The notes under the pieces: generated by a model
Seen by the model: only the letters and a program-made list of their open reading frames with translations
Told to the model about the DNA's origin: nothing
Database searches by the model: none
Assembly: GCF_036884655.1 (NCBI RefSeq)
Contig: NC_088339.1
Span: 27,795,501 to 27,859,500, forward strand
Reading direction: 5' to 3'
Source: Musa acuminata AAA Group
Taxonomy: Eukaryota > Streptophyta > Magnoliopsida > Zingiberales > Musaceae
DNA length: 64,000 nucleotides
Made by a program: the position numbers and the translations under genes
Shown here: positions 1 to 11,600 of the stretch, in pieces
How positions within the stretch are numbered: position 1 is the stretch's first letter
Layout of the letters: the number at the start of each line of letters is the position of its first letter

Positions 1-2871
1 TTCACAAAATCTCATCTCAGGATTTGGAATCTCCAATAACAATCATAATTTGATTTTTCTTAAATTCTTTCCAAATTGTATTCTTCCTCAAATAAATTAG
101 GAAACTATATCAGAATTATTCCGTATGTTGCCACATGGCAACTTATGATATGCAAAATAACCTCTAAACTAATCAAATCTATTTGAAGAAAAATAAGACT
201 GGTTACGAGTCAGATATCCTAAGTCTTATCAGGTAGGCACCCACCTAGATTGATTGTCTATCATGTGCAATGGCATGCATCATCACCAGAATCTCACAGT
301 TGTATGACAGCTTCATCATAAAGACAGACCATTTAATTACATGAATTTTGTAGTTTATCACCCATTTTATCATCTGCAATTTTTTAGTTTATCTTCTTTC
401 TTACAGATAGGCAGGAGAGAGAACTTCTAACTAGTAGAAATCTTTGTCATATCACAATACCAATGTACAAGAAATAGAGAGATAGGACTTACTAGTAGAA
501 GACTGTTATGTCAGAATAAAAAAAAAAGGAGTTCCACTGTGCTCAGGCCTGCTTTACTGGTCCATTGACATGTTGAATGCTGGTCTAGAGAGAGATAAGA
601 CCAGCTAGCATTTAGAATGTCTGGATTGAGAATTACTGGAACTACTTAAATAAAGAACCACGAGGATCTATAACAAATAGAATTTGAAGTATAGATTGAA
701 AATGAGTGTGTAGGAATATCTAATGCTCATGTACACTGATCCACAATCAGTGTAATGGATCTAAAATGTTAAACATAAACCAAGCACTACTAACAAATAG
801 AGCAGTACAATACTGTCCAAACAAAGCCACAGCAACTTCAAATAAGAACAAATTTGTCTTAACATAGTACATTCAAGTGAGATAACTATACCTGAAAGCT
901 ACACAACCTGCATGGTTGGTAATGAAAATAACTAAAACATATATGCATATTGTAGCTTAAGTGAATGAACACAAATATTTTTTTTGTACTTTTGACACTG
1001 ATTCCTTTTCAAAAAGCTTGCATCAGCAGGTCAAACATCCCATCCTCGCCTCAAATAAACAAAGTTTGCATCAATAGGTATACCTATATTTCATTATTTC
1101 TTACACATGCCACAAACATAATTTATATAAGAGCCTTGAGGCATTAGAAAGATTATGGTACTTCATTTAAGTCTCAAATATGTTGTTCATTTCAGACTGT
1201 TTGATCCTTTTTTCTATGTATACATAGTTACAGAGTTCCATCTTTCCCTAGATACTTCCACAGGGAACAAACTCCTAATTGGTATTGAAAAAGAAAACTT
1301 CACAAATGAAACAAACTCCTGATTATAATAAAATAATGCCTTCTAACAGTATATAGATGAGAAAGAAATGAACAAAAAAAATTAAATTTAAAAACTTCTT
1401 GTTTCTTATTTAAATTGAATATATATAATGTCTGGACATTGTTCTGAAACCAAAGAATAGGATCCGAAGCAGTAGGTTTATTATGACTATGTTCTGAACA
1501 ATAGCTTTTAAAAATTTGATATTCAATACAGATCAATGCAAAATAATAAACACTGAAAGCACTATGTGGAAATAAGCATCATTGTTCCTCCAAACAAACT
1601 GTTAAGTGAAGTTTTTTTGTAATCAATATGCAATTCCACAGATTGATAGTTTCATGCTCATATAAAAGAGTGCCAATAAAAAAAGACAGATTATTATTCA
1701 GAAATATAAAAAGTAGCAAACAATAAAGAAACACTTGCATCAAAGGCTAACATGTAAGATCTTAAGCTGTAAACCAGACAGAGGACTTATAAAAGAAAGA
1801 CGACAAGCTGCGATGGATCATACGTAAGATGTGCAAACAATCGGCATCACATGCATATTTATCATCTGGAGAGTGATTTGCTTATCTAAAATCCTACGAT
1901 AATGATTACAGAATCAAACCAGATTAGGATCCATAAAAAATGCAGCACCTAAAACAAAGCATATATACTAGAGGAACTAAAAGAATGACCTAGAAGTTAG
2001 CAAATAAAGCAATGTAAGCTAATAAATGGAACTTGATCTTAAATAGGAGAATATTCATATCAAGTTAAAGAATGCAAGTAAGAAGAGCTGATGATAATAG
2101 ATCAAGAAACACTGACAATTATGTAAGAAGCTATAAGACCTGAAATGTTTGTAACTCAAATTTAACGATCCTGATAATGGAACAGTTTTAGTGCCAAATT
2201 TAACCTGAAACATAAAAAATTGAGGATGTAAGTTTTGGAGTTATTAGGAAGTCAATGTACTTAACATGTAAACTTAAAAGTCAATTTGACAATTGTTCGC
2301 TGAAGTCCCACAGAAGATGTTATCGAAGAGCTCTAAGCATGTCACGAAACTTAGAATTACAATATTAATATTTTAATTTATTTTCTTTTTGCTCCAAATA
2401 ATATGATTAAACAGTCAAAACCTGTTCAATGGTGTCTTTCATGTACAATACCAGTTATACTAGTAAGTGGGTTGTCCTGTAAAGATTGGTTTGGTCATGA
2501 TATCAAAAGTCAAGCTCCATTATATACCAAGATGGAAATGAGAATTCAGATTGTTCCGATGGCAAAACAAAAGTGTTCAATTACCCTATAAAATATTTAT
2601 CCAAATGTAACTATAAACATGAACAAGCTTCAGCATTCAAATATGACTACCACGGGAGGACATGACTAGCTAGGGATCGACAAACTACAAGATCCAACAT
2701 ACAAGAGATGAATTATCTGTCAATACAAGACTTCCAAGTCATCGTGATCATAAGAGAAACAAAATGTGCCAATCCCAACCAAGACGACCGATTAATCATC
2801 GGAAGGGAAGGGAAGTGAAAGGACGAAAAATTACTGTGCATAGTGAACAGAGATCCGCCGGATTCTATCCA
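1..2871. other. Spacer with no supported gene
   Basis: AT-rich sequence. The open frames are short (60-80 codons), unrelated to any family I know and without a coding pattern. I see no tRNA, rRNA or convincing exon. Part of the right end (about 2600-2871) may be the 3' untranslated region of the minus-strand gene that follows. Confidence 0.6.
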
Positions 2872-3174
2872 TCAGTCGGAATGCGAGTCGTAGCCGCCGC
2901 CGGTGGAGTCATATTCGTCTGAGGAGGACGACGAAGAGGAGGAGGATCCGAGGTAATAGAGACGGTTGCGGCGGAGGTCGTCGGACAGGAAGGGTGGGAA
3001 GCAGAGGAAGGAGAAGAGGCAGAGGGCGAAGCCGCGGAGATGGCGGAGGGGGAGGCAGAAGAGGAGGTCGAGCACTTCCTCACTGCTAAGCCGTTCCGGG
3101 TTGCAAGCCACGTACTGGCACGCCTCGGCCGACTCCCTCGCCACCGCCGCCACCCACCCTGCGTTGAACACCAT
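2872..3174 (-). CDS. Small conserved plant protein, function unknown (100 residues)
   Basis: Single-exon frame on the minus strand, ending in TGA at 2872-2874. I chose the ATG at 3172-3174, which gives a protein starting MVFNAGWVAAVARE. A longer in-frame start at 3222 adds only a basic RRQRRR stretch that looks like untranslated sequence. Visible features are an Ala/Cys-rich N-terminus (ACQYVACNP), a Leu-rich LLFCLPLRHLRGF, then a hydrophobic Phe/Leu/Cys stretch that could be a membrane segment. The C-terminus is acidic with a run of nine serines followed by DEYDS and Gly/His. The start resembles short plant proteins of unknown function that I recall from other genomes. I know no biochemical role and assign none. 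Codons are GC-rich, as in the first exons of other genes here. Confidence 0.65.
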   Translation of the reverse strand: MVFNAGWVAAVARESAEACQYVACNPERLSSEEVLDLLFCLPLRHLRGFALCLFSFLCFPPFLSDDLRRNRLYYLGSSSSSSSSSDEYDSTGGGYDSHSD

Positions 3175-3941
3175 TCCCTTCCCCTTCTTTGTTCTTCCGT
3201 CTCTTCTCCTTTGCCTCCTCACATCGTCCTTCTTTCTCCCCTTCTTCTTCCTCTCTTCTAATTGGGTATTCCGTCCGCCGCCAGGAAAAGAAGCGAGGGT
3301 ACCGTGGGGAAGAAGAAATCGTCACTAGACATCGAGGATGCATCGTGATTTGTGTTTAGATCCTAGTTTTCATCTCAACGCATTTCTACGGTGATGCGTT
3401 TCGGTTAGTTTTCGTCCGTTGGTACCGGTTCCCAGATCCTTGCACGAATCTTAAACCATCGCCACTAGTTCCTTGAATCTCGACTTACATTTACATAAGC
3501 ACAAATCAAATAGCTAACTTGAGAATAACATCATAGAGTCACCACTTAACAAAACTCTAAACCTTCAAATAGCGACATGAAACCACTGAGAACGAAATGC
3601 CTGCTGCTCCACAACTACACAATAGACAAATCAACAATTGGAGGGAGAGAGAGAGAGAGAGAGAAAACAAATAAGCATATCCTACCAAATCCAGTGGCAT
3701 TCGTTCAGTCTTTTTCTTCTTTGTTGATCTACTTGAATACATGTGTACACAAGCAAAGAAAGTATACAAGCAAAAAGGGTACAAAACATTGCCTACAGAG
3801 TTCATCACACTTACAAACAGGTATTATATGACTACAAAGGAGAGGCGTTAAACACATACTTGTATGTTCTACTGTACATCAAAACCATGGTGCTCATCTC
3901 TTCGAGTCCCTTCTTCTCTGAGGCCCTAAGGAAACAAACCC
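3175..3941. other. Spacer between two small minus-strand genes
   Basis: The left 200 bases are pyrimidine-rich on the plus strand and are likely promoter or 5' untranslated region of the 100-residue gene. The rest is AT-rich with one (GA)n run at 3645-3664. No exon is supported. The right end is probably 3' untranslated region of the 62-residue gene. Confidence 0.5.
3645..3664. repeat. (GA)n microsatellite
   Basis: About ten GA units without interruption. Confidence 0.95.
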
Positions 3942-4326
3942 TCATTGCTTCAATTGCAACTGTGGCACATGCGATTCCATGAGGATCGACCAGAGGACAT
4001 GCACGTCTTCATATGGGCATGACTTGACATCCTCATAGAGGATGTAGATCCCTCTCTCTGTCAACATAACAAGAATAGCCATTTAATCACTATATGCCAT
4101 GTACATGCATGTAATATGGAAAAAACTGAGAACAGCTTTGGACATAAAGAGTATGAAGGAAAACACATGTTGAGACAAGTCTTTGCTGACAAATTAACGT
4201 ATGTTGGAATTGCAAAAGGAAGATGAAGCATTATCAGCAGCAGTGAAACATACTCTTTTTATGTGCAGAATGCAGGCGAATCCACAGCTTCTTCAGTGGG
4301 GAGAAGAGGGATTGGAGCCACCCCAT
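3942..4326 (-). CDS. Two-exon plant microprotein, function unknown (62 residues)
   Basis: Built from two short exons on the minus strand. Exon 1 is 4254-4326 (73 nt) and exon 2 is 3942-4057 (116 nt). The 196-nt intron has a GTATG donor and an AG acceptor after TTGACAG, and splits a Lys codon, so the frame is exact. The product starts MGWLQSLFSPLKKLW, continues with a basic AHKKKRG junction, then IYILYEDVKSCPYEDVHVLW and a short polar tail ending in KQ. The Met-Gly-Trp start with an amphipathic Leu/Phe/Lys helix, followed by the YEDVKSCPYEDVHVLW block, matches a family of tiny uncharacterised plant proteins I recall. I know no function. A pyrimidine-rich CTTCTCCTGCAG sits directly before the ATG, so a 5'-untranslated intron may end there. 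Both exons are shorter than typical ORF cut-offs, so automatic annotation could miss the gene. Confidence 0.75.
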
Positions 4327-6180
4327 CTGCAGGAGAAGTGAAGGTGGGTATATTATTGGCTCATTGGTGGTGGTTGAATGCAGGTTGAGCAGAAAAGGAG
4401 AGTAAACAACCCTCAGTCTGCTTTAGGCTCAGGTGGAAGTCCATTTCCATCCTCCTGCAGTATAAATCATGAATCACAATGTTGTCTTGGTACCCAATCA
4501 CTGTCCACCTCTCTTCTCAGAAATCACCTCTTGAACATTGCCCAATAAGTTTCTCAGATATCAGAAGGCACAATGCTCTCTCTTCAAACAATCTGCATGA
4601 TGTCAGCTAAACTTTTTTTTCCTCTCTTTCCTGCTTCTCAACTAATGGTGGCCTACCATTTCTTAAACTCTCAACAAAACAAGCAGAGGGTCTCTTGCAA
4701 GGAGACCCTTTTAATTCAAGAAGTTGATGTTTAACTTGCAATTGCCATGCTCACATATAGACGAAGTCAGCAATGAACAAATGGGAATTAATAGCTCCAA
4801 AATTATTGTCTAATATCTTAAAGAATATAACTAGTTGTCATGTTAATTCATTTTAGCTCCATTGCAAACAGTGACCAAATTTAGTATGGAGACATGGTTA
4901 GGATAAGATTTATAGAATATTTCAAATCCACTTATGATGCAGGAGTTGGCCAAAGTGCAAGACAATAAGATTGTGAATATTATTTTATATGACATTTGCT
5001 GGCTAATGGATTATGCTTAAAGTACTGTACAAAAGCTCACATATAGGGAAACTACTGAAAACATGGTTAAACTTTTCCTAAATTTTGTGGAAATTGGCCA
5101 GTGACAGTATCATTTATTCTTTAAAGAGTGGAACTGATGACAGCTGATGTTAATAAAAAATAAACAAGAAGAATTTAGGTAGAAAAATAAGACAAACATT
5201 TACATGGTTTTATGTAACCTATATCTATTGTAACAATAATCAAGCTTAGCTTAGACTTTACCAAATCTTTAGACATGATAAGATTTTTATGATTTTTGCC
5301 AATCATTCTCTATATTTTGACCACCTTTATAATTATTAAAACTGATAGTTAAATCTTTCATGAATTATGGTAACATAAGTAAACGACAGGATCGCAAAGG
5401 CTTTATGTGTGGCTTCACAGCTCATGTTATAATGGTTAAAATTATTTCACCCCACAGTAATTACTAAGAAAATAAAATCATCAAACCTTACTCAGAAAAC
5501 AAGCATTCACAATAAGAGTAACATGCATCAAAAAGGATATCATTCGTAAAAAGTATGTACCAGACCCATGCTTGTCCTCGTCAGCTCAGCTTTAGCAACA
5601 AAATAAATTCTGTATCCCCATTATTCTTGAATGAATAGAGAAGGGAACATATTTTATTTATGGTTAAATAGCAAGCATTAATTTTTCCTACAATAAGCCA
5701 TGATTGAACAAAGAGAGAAGAAACATGCTGAGGAATCTAAAGAAGTATTAGAAGCTTGCCACCTAGTCAAACAGGAAAGAGTTTTAAGTAGTAAAAGATA
5801 TGAAGGAAATGGGAGCCCCACTTACATTGTCAAAACAATTACTTGCTAGCTAGTGTTCGAACTCAAATAAAAATGCAAGCAAAAATATTATCCTGCATCG
5901 TCTTACTTGTTTATTGAAGCATGTAACATCAATGAAAAGCCAACGCCTTGAAATTGGAATTGTCTGAAACCCTGCAATATCAATGCCAACAACAATTTTT
6001 CCACTTAGAGGCAATGTTGAAACATGAAGACTGCATTTCCACCAGGAGTTCTAAGAAGCCAGTTGTGAACATTCCAAAATACCTCTATGGGGAAGGATGT
6101 CAACCAGGATTGCCTGGTTTCCATGGAATTCCCACACAAATAGCTTGACCTGCATTACCCGCTTCATATCAATAAGGATT
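4327..6180. other. Spacer, no supported gene
   Basis: The first 130 bases contain a second splice-acceptor-like tract (4440-4460, minus strand) and may hold the 5' untranslated exon of the 62-residue gene. The rest is AT-rich. A 66-codon frame at 5948-6148 and its antisense have no recognisable domain. Confidence 0.5.
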
Positions 6181-6187
6181 TAAAGGA

Positions 6188-6500
6188 ATGGATACCTATC
6201 CCAATTCCCAATCATGTCGTACCCAATTGCAACATGATGAATTTGTCCATTGTCGGACCGTCTTCCCATATATGGGTTCCCTCATGGCCACCAAAACCAC
6301 ATTTGAATACAGAGGGTCACGCTGTAGTTTTATTGTGGGCCTCCTTGGCCAGATCGACGAGCAGGAGGACCATCTGGAGATCAAAGAAGACAGTGACATA
6401 GTAACCTTCCAATGGCTGAGTTCCCATCCCAAACTTGGCAACAGACAAATCTCAGAAGATGTCCACTTTGCTGCTCTCACCTCTTAGATCATTTCTTCGT
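6188..6500. other. Both strands open, no recognisable product
   Basis: A 99-codon plus-strand frame (6188-6487) and a 94-codon minus-strand frame (6196-6480) overlap almost fully. Neither shows a motif I know. The base composition is intermediate between the AT-rich spacer and the GC-rich repeat block to the right. It may be an old transposon or gene fragment, and I cannot assign it. Confidence 0.3.
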
Positions 6501-6756
6501 GGATAAAGCCCACGGTTTGATGTCCACTTTGCAGAGGCACTGGCCGTCACAACCCTCAATCCCCGTGCTCAACCCTTGGCCCCTCGATCACTTTGCTCCA
6601 CGTAGTGCCGATGAAGCAAGAACGGCTACCGAGCTGAGTCCGGTAGAGGCAAGCCAACAGATTCTGCACGGAGTTGCCAACGCCATCCCCGCCGCCGATG
6701 ACGAATCCGAACCTGAACTCCGCTGTCTCCGAAAATAGAAGGGAAGACCCTCGTCC

Positions 6757-7030
6757 CGAGCCTCCTGCGCGCCTCGAGACAAAGAAATGAGTAGCCTCGC
6801 GCACCCGGCCCAGCCAAGGACACGGAAGGACTTATCGCAAACACTCAGAGAGGCCTCGAAACGACGAAATGAGGAGCCTCGACCACCCAATCCAGCCAAG
6901 AACTCCAAAGGACTAATCACACACATCGAGCGGCCTCAAAGCAACGAAAGAAGGAGCTTCACCCGCCCGCTTGATACAGGCCAGAACAAGGGAGGACTTA
7001 TCACAAACACCGCCCCTGCGCGCCGTAGTC
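6757..7030. repeat. GC-rich imperfect tandem repeat, about 80-bp period
   Basis: Three to three and a half diverged units carry recurrent pieces, on the plus strand a GCCTCG/GCTTC start, CCAGCCAAG and a GGACT(T/A)ATC(A/G)CA box. Unit starts are near 6794, 6876 and 6955 (spacing 82 and 79). On the minus strand the unit reads as a recurrent VCDKS or VCVIS peptide block in one frame, but the flanks have no gene structure. The block lies in a GC-rich island (about 6550-7200) inside AT-rich sequence. It may be an old promoter or CpG-rich repeat, or a repeated peptide of an unknown gene. Confidence 0.7.
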
Positions 7031-7230
7031 ACGAGATACGCCACCAGTGAGGAGATTGACTTACTGCATTCCGTCGAGAACCCAGGACGGCCGATCGCCC
7101 TCGCGGTAGCAGAGATTGAGGAACGCAGAGAGAGAGAGAGAAGCGCTCCACTACAAGCAATAGGCAGTCCCGCTAAAGCCGTCCGTCCGCTGTGATGCCG
7201 CCTGACTTCATCCATCAGCTTCATGTGTCG

Positions 7231-8612
7231 ATGTATTTATATATAGGTCTATTTCCGGGATGACAACAAAGGTTTATTTATTTATCTATTTAAGATAATA
7301 AGATAAATTATTTAAATAAATTTATTAGAAATAAAAAATAGATAAATTTTGGAAGAAAGCCTAAGGTTCACTTTTTTTTTGGTATAGTACTTTTTTTTTT
7401 GCCTATGAAAGTTTTGTCCTACCATTTCTTCAAAGGATTTTCTTGGGCGAAGATGACCACAACAGAGTTCCGAAGATAAAGAGTGATGAGAGTGAGGTGA
7501 AAAAGAGAATACCACCTACTCGAGAGGTCGAGTAGAGTGGCTTCCCAATATAAGTAGACAACATGAAGACAAAAAAGATTGAAAATTAAAGAGGAGTGTA
7601 ATATAGAGCATAATAAGACGAAGACAATCGTGCAAAATTAACTATGCCTCACAATGCAACCATGAGACAAAAATAGTCACAACGAAATCAAAATATCAAT
7701 CGATCGGGCGCGAAGGATAAAGATAATCTTATCTTCTAAAAAATAAAAAATATTGTAGAAATAAAATAAAAAACATGTTTTACGAGAAAAAGTGAAAACT
7801 TGAGTTTTTTTTTTTAATTTGCCCAGTAAAGATACACCATGTTTATAAGAGAAATATATTTAAGACGAGAATTGAACATACACTAAAATATTCATTTTTA
7901 TATAAGATTTAGTATTTATCTATCTAAATTTGAGTTCACTATATATCATAAGTCCAAGGAATAAAAGATAGTTAAAACTCCTTTATAAACTCATTATGAT
8001 ACACCATCTTAATCTTGTAAAGAAATACTATTTCTGTGACTCATCCTAATCATCCAGATTGTAAAGGAAAAATGGTAGCATGAAAACAACATAAATTTGG
8101 TTTTTTACTCCATAAAAGAACAGATACACATATGTAGAGATAAGGAGAAGCATGTAATGATGACATTAATTTAATTCTCTCACCAATCTTAATGAAGTTA
8201 GAATTAAATCAAAGAAACATTCATGATGGCCATTAGCATCCGAAGACAGTTGAGAGAAGAGGAAACCTTTTGTAATAATCATCTTCCTGGACTGCTTTCT
8301 GCTCATCTGAATCAAGCTAACTGGAAACTGAGAGCGAAACCAAAATGCCGACCCGTTCTGGAAGCTATGGCCTACCACCCATCTTCCCTCTGCGATTGTT
8401 CTCCCTGTTTCTCATTTTTCCCTTCTTTCTACTCTTTCTCAATACTTCAATTTGCACACATTTGAGCAGAGAGACAGGGGGAAGAGGGAAGGGAGCAGAG
8501 AGCCTCTTGTTAGATTTCAGAATCTTATGCAAAGAAGCATCAGATGCAGTCGGTGAGCCCAAGCGTCATCCGCTCATATAGCACCAGCGAGCAATTGTTG
8601 TTCAGTCCAGCG
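7231..8612. other. AT-rich spacer and probable TIC 3' untranslated region
   Basis: Low-complexity AT-rich sequence with poly-T/A runs near 7370-7400 and 7805. No exon is supported. The part closest to the TIC stop codon (about 8200-8612) probably includes the TIC 3' untranslated region and polyadenylation site. Confidence 0.5.
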
Positions 8613-11600
8613 TTACCTCTTGTCAGACTGCCAGAAAGCTTGTATACCGCCATTTCCTAATAGAATGATTTGTGATAGAGCAATGAGGAGACTAATCTGA
8701 TAAAGCTATTTTTTATCTTTATTTAAGAATAAGGGAGAAATGATGAGAAGAAAGCATTTACCAGCTACAGGCTTCTGCTCAGCTGAGGGCTTCATGGAAA
8801 ATGGCAGCGAAGACATGAAAGGGAATGTAGCAGAAATTGGAGGGTGAGGAGAGCCAGAGGCAGACTGGGTAGTCAAAGCTAGTTGAGTAGCATTCAGAAA
8901 ATTAGATGGCGGAGAGCCTTTTATACTGTTGGCCGCAACCACAGAGGCAGCAGCCATGGCCTTTGCAGGGTCAGATGTGGGAACACCGGCTAGGGTAAAT
9001 GCAGTGGGAGCAAAAAAACATGGCATCCCAGTAGAAGACGGAGCTGAGCTGAGTTGTTGCTGCAGTTGAGACTGCCGTGTATGTTGTTCAGATCGAGGCT
9101 TCTCATAGTACTGCACAACAGTGGGAGCAGCAGCACTGGATTTAGAATATGGGACCTGTTGCATGTGAGGATTAGAGAAGAAGAGTTGAGCCTGAGAAAA
9201 GGTTTGATGATCTGGTAATTGCTGAGGCTGTTGCTGCTGCTTAGTGTTAGAACTTGGGGCAGGAACTTTCTGAGGGCGCCCAAGAATGGATGGCATGTTA
9301 AAGCTACTCATAGATATCGGCTTTGAACTAGAGCTTGTCACTGATTGCTTTACAGCTGACTGTTGAGTGAGCGCAATTGCAGAGGTCGATGGACCAGGCT
9401 TCATACTGGCACATTCCCTAGGGCTGCCACCAGCAATCTTAGAGACAGATTTCGAAGATGAACCAACAGCAATGGTGACAGAAGATACTGATGGACTATC
9501 ACATGTTCCAGAGAGGTGTTGACCCCCTACTGCCACCACTTCATTTGAGTTCATGCCAAAAGATATCTGTATTTGGTGACCTTCTCTGAGGTTTTTCTTT
9601 GGTAATGGAGTAGATGAAACTGCAGTAATATCTCCTACTCTGGATGTTTTGCCCTGAGGCCACTGGATGGGGCTGCCACCATGCACAAGAGCCTGAGGGG
9701 GCCCACTTAGAGACTGAGGGAACCTAGCGGTAAAACCCTCAGTTAGACTCTCAGGGTGGATATTGGTGTTGTTCCTTGAGCCTGAGGACTTTGCATGAGA
9801 GGATGCAAGATGGTGCTGCATCTGCAGCTGTTGCAGTTGATGCTTCTGAGAATGAATCAGTTGCTGTTTCTGTTGTTGGGAATTGGCAACATTGTTGGTA
9901 GATGTGAGAACAGAAGTTGCAGCTGTAGAAGTGCCAGCAGCGTGGTCAACAGATATACCACAATTTCCCGGAGCTTGGATGAGGTTCACTGATCTGGAAG
10001 AGAGGTCTAAGACACTGTTACTGACACCTGACTGGATGGGAGGTTCATTATCTGATTTTGCAAATGAAAACAAATGCTGTAGGCCTTTGCTAGCTGCTAT
10101 AATATTTCTGCCCTCTTCAACTGTGATACTTGTGTCTGACTCCCAGGCTGCAGATTTTCCCTCTGTTACTTGGTGGACCTTCTTCTGTTCTGCAGCTTGA
10201 GTAGTGGTAGTAACTGCAGCTTTTGCCATCTGGTGGTAGCCATCCCGGGAAGGTTCTGGAAGGCTCCATAAAATGGAATGATTCTGTGTCATGGAAGAAA
10301 AATCAAAATCTGATGGTACAGTTCCAGCTCCGCCAAAGGATGCAAAGGGAATTGTGAAAGCTTGAGGCAATGCAAGCTCTGCCTTCATGTTGTGCTTCTC
10401 TTGTGGCTGCTGATAAACTGGCTGCTTATCACCGTGACCCTTACTATTGCCCATTGCAATAGCAGCTGCAGCAGTAGACATCAAGACGAAGTTCTGAGGA
10501 TGAATTGGAGTAGAACCTTTTTGGAAACAGATTGCCTTCTGAGATTGAAAATTTGTACCATCAGCAGCGGGAAGGTCATTTTTCATGTTCTTATTGCACT
10601 CACTATGGCAAGCTTGCTGAGACAGTAGGTCCTGCTGTTGATGAGTTTCTGAAAATACATAAGAGATTGCACCGCCATCACTAGCAGCACCAGCACCATT
10701 TCCCCCCATACATTGTGATTTCTGTGGATATTTCTGTGAGGATGATCCACTTAAGGTGCTCAAATTGGGGTGGCTTTGTTTACCATGCTGTCGTGGAGGC
10801 CCTGCCAACTGCTGCTGTTGTGATCGTTGTTGTGATGCATGAAGCATGTGAGAAGGGTAGAAGAAGGGCATTGCTTGAGCATTACTTGTTCCAGGAAATG
10901 GAGGAGCTGCAGCAATTTGGGGAGGAATAGGAAAAGGATATGCATTGTTCTGAACAAATGCCAGGTACTGAGCTTCATTAGGAGGCAAACTAGAAAAGCT
11001 CAAATTCACTGGAGTTGCTGATCCACCACCTCCACTGCTTCCCCCAGCAGAACCCAAGGCACCAGATACCCGCACCTCAGCACCTGAAACCGTAGTAGAT
11101 TTTGCTACCCCAACTCTATTAGCAGCTGCTGCAGAGGCTGTGGGTGTTGCTTGCTGCTGGTTTATAGGGAAAATGAATGCAGGAACGTGCTAAATAGAAA
11201 ATAGAATTGGATCCACAAAAAAAGAGTATAAATTATCTCAGAACAGCATTGTAAAAAGATTCAATACCAACACATGCAGAGAAACCTTACCGGCATCTTG
11301 TTTGTGGATCCAGACTGAGCCATCTGCTGCAGAATTAGTTGTTTTCCCTGGGCAGATTCCATGTTTGTATTATTGGCTGATGGCATCTTCTCCTGTGAGG
11401 TATGCCCTGAATATGGCATAGCATATGCTGGTGTCCCTTTAGTGTCTTGCAATGTACTCATATTCTTACCTAGGGAACTTCCTTCCTTTGTTTTTCCAGA
11501 GAGAGGAACATCTGAAGGCGGAACTACATTAAGGTTATATGGGTTGGCCCCATACAAAGGTGCAGCTCCAGCTGCAGCAGTCCAGAAAGAACTCATCCTC

